Source of the DNA: an uncultured Bacteroidales bacterium
Lineage (GTDB): Bacteria > Bacteroidota > Bacteroidia > Bacteroidales > Bacteroidaceae
NCBI GenBank assembly: GCA_937876995.1
Contig: CALEFD010000067.1
Span: forward strand, 1 to 38,019
DNA length: 38,019 bases
Direction: 5' to 3'
Shown here: in pieces, positions 26,466 through 33,501 of the stretch
Layout: every line of letters starts with the position of its first letter
Numbering within the stretch: position 1 is the stretch's first letter
Program-made: the position numbers and the translations under genes
Notes under the pieces: generated by a model
The model's database searches: none
Seen by the model: the letters and a program-made list of their open reading frames with translations, nothing else
Told to the model about the DNA's origin: nothing

Positions 26466-28667
26466 TTGAATACAATAATAGCAATAATCTCACTGCTAAT
26501 TGCATTAGCCCCGGAAAGCATCAATTCAGTTGTGCTTGAAGAGGTGAGCATAGTTGCTCCCATAAAGATGCCGGACAGTGATGAAAAGGGAGCCTATTCA
26601 GCTACGACTATTTCCCGTACAGACCTTGAAAACAATCATCTGAACAGCATAAAAGAGTTAACCGCGCATGCCCCCAACTTCTATCAGCCGGACTACGGTT
26701 CACGTATGACATCGTCAATATATGTTCGTGGATTTGGTTCGCGCATAGATCAACCTGTAGTAGGCATGAACATAGACGAACGTCCCGTAATGAACAAAAA
26801 CAGTTATGACTTTGAACTGTTCGATATTGATAAAGTACAGATATTACGCGGAGCCCAGAGTGCACTATACGGACGCAACACATCGGGTGGCGCAATAAAT
26901 ATTCAAACACTCTCTCCACTGATGTTTCAGGGTAAAAGATTATCACTTGAATATGGTAATGAAAACCACATTCGCATTAAGGAATCGCACTATGCAGCTC
27001 CGACTGACGAATTTGGTTGGTCAACAAGCGTATTGTACAGCCACAGCGACGGCTATTTTATGAACTATGGACGCAATGAAAAGTGCGATGGCGGTAATAA
27101 CATAGCTATGCGTCTGCGTGCCCAGTGGTTGCCATCACATAACTGGAGTATAGACAACACATTTACCACCGGATATACAGATGAAGGTGGTTGGGCATAT
27201 AGAAACTACAACAATGGTATTCTTGCACCGGTCAACTACAATGATCCATGCAGTTACCGCCGTTTCAACATAGACAATGGCCTTATTATAAAGCGTTACT
27301 TCAACACCTTTACCCTGTCGTCCACAACCGGCTACCAGTATATGGACGATGGAATGCGTATAGACAACGATTTCCTTCCGTTAGACTACTTCTCAATGGG
27401 ACAGTTCCAACAGGAGCACTCACTGACGCAAGAATTTGTAGCACGTTCTAAAGAGAATCAAGCGTTAACATGGCAGACTGGTTTATTCAGTTTTATCAAG
27501 CATAACAATATGTCGGCACCTGTCACTTTCAAAAAGTACGGTATAGACAATCTTATTTTGAAGAATGCCAATGATTCCTACTATCTACCCATATATGGTA
27601 GTGAACTGGAGTTCAGAGACAATCAGTTTACCATAGAAGATGATTTTATACTACCATCATTTGGCGCTGCAGCCTACCTGCTGTTAGGTTACAATGTATC
27701 AGGATTTAATTTTTCGGCCGGACTGCGTCTCGATTATGAAAAGTCTGTAATGGACTACAATTGTTACACTCAGGTATATACCAAACTGAAAAAGAATACA
27801 GATTTCACCCCCCTTAATGTAGAATTTATAGGCACAAACAATATAAATGATTTAGAACTGTTACCCAGTTTTTCGGTATCGTACAGCAAAGATTGGGGTT
27901 CAATATACATTTCTGCCCGCCGAGGATTTAAAGCCGGTGGATTCAACACACAGCTCTTTTCAGATATACTGAAAAACAAAATGGCTCAAGAACTGATTGG
28001 CAACCCTGTCCATACCGATGCCCTATCTACCATATACAAACCAGAAACAAACTGGACTTACGAACTTGGCACACACCTGTCACCGCTTACCAGTGGAGAG
28101 CTGAAAATATCGGCAACTACATTCTACATAGATTGTAGCAACCAACAACTAACTATATTCCCTCCCGGGTTGAGTACCGGTCGCATGATGTCAAATGCCG
28201 GAGAATCATTCAGTTGTGGCATGGAAACAAGCATTGCATACCGCACAGGTCCATTTACACTAAATGCCGGCTATGGTTATACACATGCTGAATTCAAAAA
28301 GTATAAAAGCGGCAGTAATGACTATTCAGGTAAGATATTACCCTACGCACCACAGGAAACCATGTCAGCAAACATAGAGTACAGACTTCCTATATCAAAG
28401 AGTATTGCTAACATCATGGCTTTAAATGTTGGATGGACAGGCATAGGCCGTATATACTGGAATGAAGAGAATACACTATTACAAGACGAATACGGTCTGC
28501 TATCAGCATCGCTTACATGGGAAAAAGGGATATTTGGTGCCTCTGTATGGGGAAAGAACATACTGAACAAACAGTACAACACTTTCTATTTCCGTTCTAT
28601 GCAAAACGATTTCTTTGCACAGGGAAAACCATTACAAATAGGAATTTCAATTAATATTAACTTATAA
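26466..28667 (+). CDS. TonB-dependent outer-membrane receptor (non-SusC type)
   Basis: 733 residues starting at a TTG codon. No in-frame ATG comes before residue 34, and a TAA lies just upstream, so TTG is the only reasonable start that keeps the signal peptide (about 1-21). The plug domain covers about 25-170, with the TonB-box-like segment EEVSIVAPIK, YVRGFGSR, VDKVQILRG-type KVQILRGAQSALYGRN and SGGAINIQT. The rest is a 22-strand-type barrel ending in a C-terminal aromatic strand (QIGISININL). There is no SusC carboxypeptidase-like extension, so it resembles siderophore, cobalamin or heme importers more than polysaccharide receptors. The ligand is unknown. A lipoprotein gene follows 9 bases later. 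Confidence 0.92.
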   Translation: MNTIIAIISLLIALAPESINSVVLEEVSIVAPIKMPDSDEKGAYSATTISRTDLENNHLNSIKELTAHAPNFYQPDYGSRMTSSIYVRGFGSRIDQPVVGMNIDERPVMNKNSYDFELFDIDKVQILRGAQSALYGRNTSGGAINIQTLSPLMFQGKRLSLEYGNENHIRIKESHYAAPTDEFGWSTSVLYSHSDGYFMNYGRNEKCDGGNNIAMRLRAQWLPSHNWSIDNTFTTGYTDEGGWAYRNYNNGILAPVNYNDPCSYRRFNIDNGLIIKRYFNTFTLSSTTGYQYMDDGMRIDNDFLPLDYFSMGQFQQEHSLTQEFVARSKENQALTWQTGLFSFIKHNNMSAPVTFKKYGIDNLILKNANDSYYLPIYGSELEFRDNQFTIEDDFILPSFGAAAYLLLGYNVSGFNFSAGLRLDYEKSVMDYNCYTQVYTKLKKNTDFTPLNVEFIGTNNINDLELLPSFSVSYSKDWGSIYISARRGFKAGGFNTQLFSDILKNKMAQELIGNPVHTDALSTIYKPETNWTYELGTHLSPLTSGELKISATTFYIDCSNQQLTIFPPGLSTGRMMSNAGESFSCGMETSIAYRTGPFTLNAGYGYTHAEFKKYKSGSNDYSGKILPYAPQETMSANIEYRLPISKSIANIMALNVGWTGIGRIYWNEENTLLQDEYGLLSASLTWEKGIFGASVWGKNILNKQYNTFYFRSMQNDFFAQGKPLQIGISININL

Positions 28668-28676
28668 CAAAAACCG

Positions 28677-29156
28677 ATGAAAAAATTATTTTATTTATTT
28701 GCAGTTACAATGCTTTTTGCAGCATGTTCAAAAGAGAATGATGGTATAGAAATACCTGAAGAACCTGAAACAAACAGCACCAGTTACAATGGCACACTAC
28801 TGGCCGATACTTTTGCTACAGCAGCAGTTATAGACATCACTCCAAATGCAAACACATCGACTGTTGATGTTGTTTTAAACGATGTTAAGTTTGCACCAAA
28901 TATGCCTGTTGTACTGGATATTACACTTAAGGGAATACCATATACCAAAAGTGACAGTGTATTCTCTTTCAGCGCAAATAATGTGGCTCCATACATAAAT
29001 ACGGGCGCAGAACCTGTTGCCACATATACATTTGATAAAGTTCAAGGTAGAATAATTGGTAAAAGCCTGACCCTTTCAGCTACAATGGCGGAGAATCTTG
29101 CCCCATACATAGCAGGTATGGAGTTTCAGTTCAACGGCACTGAGGTTACAAAATAA
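28677..29156 (+). CDS. Calycin-like domain lipoprotein, partner of the TonB receptor
   Basis: 159 residues. The lipoprotein signal ends LFAAC with lipidated Cys17. The following SKEND fits the surface-export signal (Lys then acidic residues) known from Bacteroidota lipoproteins, so the protein is probably exposed on the cell surface. The rest is a beta-barrel-like domain with the pattern YNGTLLAD, VVLNDVKFAP, LKGIPYTKSDSVFSF and GRIIGKSLTLSATM, matching the calycin-like family found with TonB receptors. It probably captures or presents the same ligand to the receptor. Translation is likely coupled to the receptor (9-base gap). A strong terminator follows. Confidence 0.85.
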   Translation: MKKLFYLFAVTMLFAACSKENDGIEIPEEPETNSTSYNGTLLADTFATAAVIDITPNANTSTVDVVLNDVKFAPNMPVVLDITLKGIPYTKSDSVFSFSANNVAPYINTGAEPVATYTFDKVQGRIIGKSLTLSATMAENLAPYIAGMEFQFNGTEVTK

Positions 29157-29178
29157 AAAAAACAGATAAACATGTTAC

Positions 29179-29210
29179 CGGCGGTTCTTCACAGTTCCGC
29201 CGTTTTTTTT
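29179..29210 (+). terminator. Rho-independent terminator after the calycin-like lipoprotein
   Basis: CGGCGG (29179-29184) pairs with CCGCCG (29197-29202) and is followed by eight T residues. The 15-base segment 29175-29189 is identical to 26349-26363. Confidence 0.92.
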
Positions 29211-29241
29211 AGTTATATTCAGGTGTACGCATTTTGTTTCA

Positions 29242-29991
29242 CTAAAATCTGCTTGGAACCAAACGGACTCCCACTTGTACACCGCCTGATGCTATAGTTG
29301 GCGATACAAACGCATCCCAACCTGTAATTCTGTGCATAACATTCTTGGTATATGGAAGCAACCAATAGCCTATACGTGCGCTCAATATACCAACACCTGC
29401 TCCTGCTACCACATCGGTAAGCCAATGCTTGCCATTATACAAACGCAAAGCGCCTACTGCCGTGGCCACAGAATAGACTCCAATAGTGTATAGTGGCGAT
29501 TTATGACCATACTCAATGCGAATCAGTTCTGCTCCCATAAACGCAGTAGCCGTATGACCCGAAGGAAAAGAATCAAAACCGGAACCATCCGGTCGAGCCT
29601 CTTTTATGACATGTTTCATTGTGCCAGTTATAGCGCATAGTGTAAGGTACGATGTAGCCAGTTCAAGCGTTCGGTCTATATAGTTGTGCTTGGCATCTGC
29701 GCCTAACAAGCTCATAGCATAGACCGATGCCATAGGCAGGTATTCCATATAACTATCAATAGATGTTGTGCCACCTCCGCTCCAATCTGCTATGGCTGAA
29801 TTAATTTCTGTGTTTAAGTTTTTTACCGGTTCTACAAAACCCAAAGCCCCTACCCCAACAAGTGATACAGGTAGAGCTATTTCCTGAAATCTGAAACCAT
29901 TATCCACTACTGTACTATCTGCATTCTTTGCTGACACAGGCAGTACAAGCATCAGAGCCATGAGAATTACCAAACAATTTTTCATTGCCAT
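29242..29991 (-). CDS. PAP2-family phosphatase
   Basis: 249 residues from the ATG at 29991. The frame is open 13 codons further upstream (30030), but a clear -7 box lies inside that extension, so the shorter start is preferred; 29985 is also possible. A signal peptide or first membrane span is followed by the PAP2 motifs KX6RP (K-HVIKEA-RP), FPSGHTA with catalytic His146, and RLYNGKHWLTD. All three motifs are complete. The family dephosphorylates lipid phosphates such as undecaprenyl pyrophosphate or phosphatidic acid in or near the membrane. Downstream of the MATE gene by 45 bases. Confidence 0.92.
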   Translation of the reverse strand: MAMKNCLVILMALMLVLPVSAKNADSTVVDNGFRFQEIALPVSLVGVGALGFVEPVKNLNTEINSAIADWSGGGTTSIDSYMEYLPMASVYAMSLLGADAKHNYIDRTLELATSYLTLCAITGTMKHVIKEARPDGSGFDSFPSGHTATAFMGAELIRIEYGHKSPLYTIGVYSVATAVGALRLYNGKHWLTDVVAGAGVGILSARIGYWLLPYTKNVMHRITGWDAFVSPTIASGGVQVGVRLVPSRF

Positions 29992-30014
29992 ACGTCTATA
30001 ACCTTCACGAAATA

Positions 30015-30022
30015 CAAAGTTA
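30015..30022 (-). promoter_or_regulatory. -7 element of the PAP2 gene
   Basis: TAACTTTG is an exact TAnnTTTG match lying within the longer PAP2 reading frame. A start near 30008 leaves only the ATGs at 29991 and 29985, which decides against the 30030 start. Confidence 0.5.
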
Positions 30023-30036
30023 AAAAACATCGGACA

Positions 30037-31365
30037 TTAAATTCTCTTTTTGTTCCAATTTGCACGTTTAATATAGATTTCGCAGAATATCCCTAACAGA
30101 ACACCATAGAGAATTTCTGCAAGCCACACCAACTCCACTCTGGTTGTATAATGTGTCGTACCCCATACAAACGCCACATAGAGTACCAATATACCTATTT
30201 CCAAATACAATGCTGCCGATGTATTACCTGTTCCCGACACAGCTTCAAAATAGGCATTGCCAATACCTTGAAATATTGTTCCTAAGCATATAACGTAAAT
30301 AGAAGGTATAACCAATTGTGCCAGATTCAAATCATCTGTATAGATTCTTGCCATCTGCAATGGAAAAATTGAAACCAATATCATAATTGGAACAGTACAA
30401 TAGAGACAGTTCTTTAGAATCTTTAAAATAGTAGAATGCACCTCATCGGCACGCCCTTCGCCAATAATTCTGCTTACAACAGTATTTGTAGTAGTAGCAA
30501 AAGCAAAACACGGAGTAATAAGAATCATATATATACTTCTTACTATAGAAGAGATACCTGTGGCTGTTTCGCCCATCTTCTCTATCAATACAAAGAAGAC
30601 AAACCACACACTGAAAGAGAATAGTCTCTGCACCATGGTAGGAGTTGATACTTTAAGAATTCTCCCCATCAGTTCACCTTCCAATTTATGTAGTTTAAAC
30701 ATTTCATACTCCTTCTTTCTTAATGTAACATAACTGTAAATGGTAAAGAATATGAAAGCCGATACCTCTGCACAGAACGATGCCAATGCTGCTCCACCAA
30801 TACCCATCTCCGGGAATCCACATTTACCAAATATCAGACAGTAATCTAGAAGTATATTAACAACTGCCATTATAATAGTAGAATAGGTAATAACTTTAGT
30901 GTTAGATATACCTACATACAATGCTCTATACAAATAATTGAAGCATACAAACACTATTCCAAACTGACGATACTTTATATAATCCAATGATGCTGCATAT
31001 ATATTATCGGAATCAATAAGCCACAAAAGAAGTCTGTCTGAAAAGAAATACAAAACAGATAGCAACAACAGTCCCAATATCATTACAAATAACGAACCAT
31101 GTTCAAATATCACGCCTATTCTTTTGTAATTACCCTCTCCATAACGACGTGCTATTATAATCTGTATTCCAATGGCAAACCCCATAGCTATAGTGGTAAA
31201 CACATAATAGAATAGACCTGCAAGCATAGATGCTCCCAGTGCCACTACTCCAAGACGTCCTAAAAATGCAGTATCGGTAAAATTTATTATAGTCTGTGCC
31301 AAATTACCCAGCATAATGGGCATAGCAATACTCCAAATCTCCTTATTTGTAATCTGAGCCTTCAT
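30037..31365 (-). CDS. MATE-family efflux transporter
   Basis: 442 residues from the ATG at 31365. The frame extends to 31464 but crosses a -7 box at 31414-31421, and family members begin with a short N-terminus like MKAQITNKEIWSIAMPIML. Twelve hydrophobic spans in two MatE repeats are visible, with the family segments MLGNLAQTIINFTDTAFLGRLG and, in the second half, FVLIEKMGETATG with CFAFATTTNTVVSRIIG. The protein exports organic cations or drugs coupled to Na+ or H+; its real substrate is unknown. The PAP2 gene follows on the same strand, but has its own promoter. Confidence 0.93.
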   Translation of the reverse strand: MKAQITNKEIWSIAMPIMLGNLAQTIINFTDTAFLGRLGVVALGASMLAGLFYYVFTTIAMGFAIGIQIIIARRYGEGNYKRIGVIFEHGSLFVMILGLLLLSVLYFFSDRLLLWLIDSDNIYAASLDYIKYRQFGIVFVCFNYLYRALYVGISNTKVITYSTIIMAVVNILLDYCLIFGKCGFPEMGIGGAALASFCAEVSAFIFFTIYSYVTLRKKEYEMFKLHKLEGELMGRILKVSTPTMVQRLFSFSVWFVFFVLIEKMGETATGISSIVRSIYMILITPCFAFATTTNTVVSRIIGEGRADEVHSTILKILKNCLYCTVPIMILVSIFPLQMARIYTDDLNLAQLVIPSIYVICLGTIFQGIGNAYFEAVSGTGNTSAALYLEIGILVLYVAFVWGTTHYTTRVELVWLAEILYGVLLGIFCEIYIKRANWNKKRI

Positions 31366-31413
31366 ATAAAATACGTTTACTTTACAGAAATTCCCCCAAT
31401 TTATTAGGGCCTG

Positions 31414-31421
31414 CAAAGGTA
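31414..31421 (-). promoter_or_regulatory. -7 element of the MATE gene
   Basis: TACCTTTG on the minus strand matches TAnnTTTG exactly, 49 bases before the ATG at 31365. No TTG is seen at the ideal upstream spacing. Confidence 0.5.
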
Positions 31422-31506
31422 CTAAAAAACAAAATAGTGACATAACGTCATCTGCCCATTTCATCCAACAGCAACCACTAATTTTAAACCTTTGTTACCT
31501 AATTTA

Positions 31507-31536
31507 TTTGTATTATGTAAAAAAGGTTTACCTTTG
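31507..31536 (+). promoter_or_regulatory. Promoter of the small conserved gene at 31566
   Basis: TTTG (31507-31510), 18 bases and TACCTTTG (31529-31536) match the phylum pattern with a spacer slightly short of the usual 19-21. The start would be near 31543, about 23 bases before the ATG. Confidence 0.55.
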
Positions 31537-31565
31537 TAACGACAAATACAATAACACACAAATCT

Positions 31566-31973
31566 ATGATTCCAGAAGGTAATACATTAAAGGAGATTAA
31601 ACAAAGAGAGCAGATCATTCGGGATTTCTACCATGCGTGGAAAGCAAAGAATCCTTCACACCGAAAGTATAACTTATCATTAAAGGAGTATATTAACATC
31701 CGTATGGTCTCAATAGTCGAAACAAGTGAGCATGCAGCAAAAAACTATCTTTCAACATTAGCTGTACTTCAACTTGATTCAATTCTTATAGGTGCTAAGA
31801 CAGTGTCTATAAAGAAAATCAAACCTAACAATAAAAATCAGCAACCATTTGAACGAATTATGATTATGGAATATGAACTGGTAGAAATTGGGACTGTAAA
31901 AATGACTGTAGGAGTACGCAGAAGAACACAGGAAAAGGTGCAATACTGTATTACGGCAATTACCAATAAATGA
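31566..31973 (+). CDS. Uncharacterised 135-residue protein
   Basis: I recall similar proteins of about 130 residues in other Bacteroidales, but no named domain. It is basic, with no signal peptide or membrane span. It begins MIPEGNTLKEIKQREQII, has a central helical part with STLAVLQLDSILIGA, and ends in beta-like strands (GTVKMTVGVRRRTQEKVQYC). The N-terminus GNTLKEIKQREQIIRDFYHAWKA could be a coiled coil. The gene has its own promoter and ends 3 bases before a terminator-like hairpin shared with a convergent candidate RNA. It forms no operon. Function unknown. Confidence 0.75.
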   Translation: MIPEGNTLKEIKQREQIIRDFYHAWKAKNPSHRKYNLSLKEYINIRMVSIVETSEHAAKNYLSTLAVLQLDSILIGAKTVSIKKIKPNNKNQQPFERIMIMEYELVEIGTVKMTVGVRRRTQEKVQYCITAITNK

Positions 31974-32111
31974 ACAAACGGATGTGCATACACACATCCG
32001 TTCTATATATCTGCCCCGAATGCGTGAAAGAGGTTTACACTTACGTGTGATGCTATGCTGGCGGGGACTTAGCTCTACCCATATACATCATCTGTTCACG
32101 ACTTACATTCT
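31970..32111 (-). ncRNA. Candidate structured small RNA
   Basis: A strong promoter (32117-32147) and a hairpin terminator (31977-32002) on the minus strand define a transcript of about 140 nt. It can fold with GAATG and CGTGAA at the 5' end pairing to TTCACG-CATTC about 70 bases downstream (32106-32110 with 32018-32022, and 32095-32100 with 32023-32028). Inside are ACAC-GTAA-GTGT and GCTA...TAGC hairpins. CCCCG in a loop (32062-32066) can pair with CGGGG just after the main stem (32014-32018), giving a possible pseudoknot. I do not recognise a known RNA family. A 12-codon ORF (MMYMGRAKSPPA) is present but may be chance. The rest of the gap to 32270 holds only the promoters. Confidence 0.5.
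31977..32002. terminator. Bidirectional terminator-like hairpin
   Basis: AACGGATGTG (31977-31986) pairs perfectly with CACATCCGTT (31993-32002) around a 6-base loop. On the minus strand it is followed by TTGTTCATTT, a T-rich tail. On the plus strand the tail is poorer. It would end both the 31566 gene and the minus-strand candidate RNA. Confidence 0.7.
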
Positions 32112-32151
32112 TGGTACAAAGGTATTGCAATTTTTATTAAGCACCAAGAAT
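32107..32151. repeat. Short inverted repeat flanking a promoter
   Basis: ATTCTTGGT (32107-32115) and ACCAAGAAT (32143-32151) are perfect inverted copies, extending with one mismatch to 11 bp. They enclose a -7 box. It could be an operator or, less likely, a tiny invertible promoter. Confidence 0.5.
32117..32147 (-). promoter_or_regulatory. Promoter of the candidate small RNA
   Basis: On the minus strand TTG (32147-32145), exactly 20 bases and TACCTTTG (32124-32117) match TTG-N20-TAnnTTTG perfectly. Its start would be near 32110. A 9-bp inverted repeat (32107-32115 and 32143-32151) flanks it. Confidence 0.65.
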
Positions 32152-32221
32152 TACAACAGATTTAATTCTATTTCAAACACAAACGTCACCAAATGAAAAA
32201 CATTTTTCCTGATATATTTCA

Positions 32222-32229
32222 TAACTTTG
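32222..32229 (+). promoter_or_regulatory. -7 element of glycerate kinase
   Basis: TAACTTTG is an exact TAnnTTTG match, 41 bases before the ATG at 32271. The upstream -33 position is T-rich without a clear TTG. Confidence 0.5.
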
Positions 32230-32270
32230 CGTTTTAAGAGCAATGTAAGCCTGTGGATAAAAGGAAGACA

Positions 32271-33398
32271 ATGAAGATAGCCATAGCATTCGATTCCTTT
32301 AAGGGATCATTATCGTCTGTAGAAGCCGCACACGCATTTATAGATGGATTCCGTTCGGAAATACCGGACACAGACTTTGTGTCATTTGCTATAGCAGATG
32401 GTGGAGAAGGAATGTTATCATCATTATCAACACCACAATCAGTTACAATTGAAAAAGATGTTACCAATCCTATAGGTACAATAGTTCTGTCAAAGTACTT
32501 AATAGAGGGGCATAAAGCCATTATAGAGATGGCTCAGGCAAGCGGACTGACATTAGTTCCGGAACATCTGCGTAACCCAATGCTAACCACATCATTTGGA
32601 ACAGGCGAACTTATTATGGATGCTCTGGAACATGGTTGCCAAGAGATACTTTTAGGAATAGGCGGAAGCGCCACAAACGATGCCGGAATGGGCATACTAT
32701 CAGCTCTGGGATACCGTTTCTTAGATGCAGATGGCAATGAACTTCGGCCATGTGGAGCAAATCTGTCGGCCGTACAAACAATAGATGATACAAATGTGCA
32801 GGACATAGTAAAAGAAGCAAAATACACCATAGCCTGCGATGTTGATGCACCCTTTTGCGGACCCAACGGAGCCGCTTATACATTTGCAGCCCAAAAAGGT
32901 GCTGACAAAGATATGATAAACACTTTAGATAAAGGAATGCACCATTTTGCAGACATCATACTCAAACATTATGGCATTAACATAAAAGATATACCCGGAG
33001 CAGGTGCAGCCGGTGGCGTAGGCGGTAGTTTAAAGGCATTATTAAACGCCAATCTTAAAAGAGGAATAGACATCATACTTAACACTATCAATTTTGAAAA
33101 GCAGATAGAAGATTGCAATCTGGTTATTACCGGTGAAGGCCATATAGACCACCAGACTATGATGTCAAAAGCTCCAAGTGGAGTATTACGCATAGCACAG
33201 AAAAAAGGAATACCCGTTATTGCTATAGGTGGCAGAGTAACTATGTGTGAAGAACTTAAGAACAGCGGCTTCAGGGATATTCTTTGCATTACCCCCCACT
33301 CTATGCCTATACATCAAGCCATTCATCCACAAACAGCCACATCAAATCTCCGCAATACCGCCATTCACATAGCCTGCATGTTTACTCAGAATGATTAA
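32271..33398 (+). CDS. Glycerate kinase (GlxK/GarK family)
   Basis: 375 residues from the ATG at 32271, which has a fair Shine-Dalgarno sequence (AAGGAAG) 4 bases upstream and begins MKIAIAFDSFKGSLSS, the family's normal N-terminus. A GTG 18 bases earlier is rejected. Other family blocks are IADGGEGM, LGIGGSATNDAGMG near residue 130, the AGAAGGVGG segment and ITGEGHIDHQT near 285. The enzyme phosphorylates D-glycerate to 2- or 3-phosphoglycerate, feeding glycolysis from glyoxylate, serine or sugar-acid breakdown. No other gene of those pathways is nearby, and it seems to be a single-gene unit. Confidence 0.95.
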   Translation: MKIAIAFDSFKGSLSSVEAAHAFIDGFRSEIPDTDFVSFAIADGGEGMLSSLSTPQSVTIEKDVTNPIGTIVLSKYLIEGHKAIIEMAQASGLTLVPEHLRNPMLTTSFGTGELIMDALEHGCQEILLGIGGSATNDAGMGILSALGYRFLDADGNELRPCGANLSAVQTIDDTNVQDIVKEAKYTIACDVDAPFCGPNGAAYTFAAQKGADKDMINTLDKGMHHFADIILKHYGINIKDIPGAGAAGGVGGSLKALLNANLKRGIDIILNTINFEKQIEDCNLVITGEGHIDHQTMMSKAPSGVLRIAQKKGIPVIAIGGRVTMCEELKNSGFRDILCITPHSMPIHQAIHPQTATSNLRNTAIHIACMFTQND

Positions 33399-33412
33399 AT
33401 TATCAACAACTA

Positions 33413-33443
33413 TTGTCAAAAAGATTTTAAGTTCTTAAATTCG
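33413..33443 (+). promoter_or_regulatory. Promoter of the large secreted protein gene
   Basis: TTG (33413-33415), exactly 20 bases and TAAATTCG (33436-33443) match TTG-N20-TAnnTTTG with one change. The start would be near 33450, 52 bases before the ATG at 33502. Confidence 0.6.
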
Positions 33444-33501
33444 CATCATATATACAAAAGTGAGATTTTTCAATAAAGAAAACAGACAAAAACAGAATAA
33501 A

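Noticed and set aside
29992..30030. Longer N-terminus of the PAP2 protein
   Set aside because: A TAACTTTG promoter element lies within it, and the signal peptide begins at the later ATG.
31366..31464. Longer N-terminus of the MATE transporter
   Set aside because: A TACCTTTG element lies within it, and family proteins begin at the later ATG.
32049..32084. 12-codon ORF MMYMGRAKSPPA in the candidate RNA
   Set aside because: Too short and without a ribosome site; kept only as a note under the RNA.
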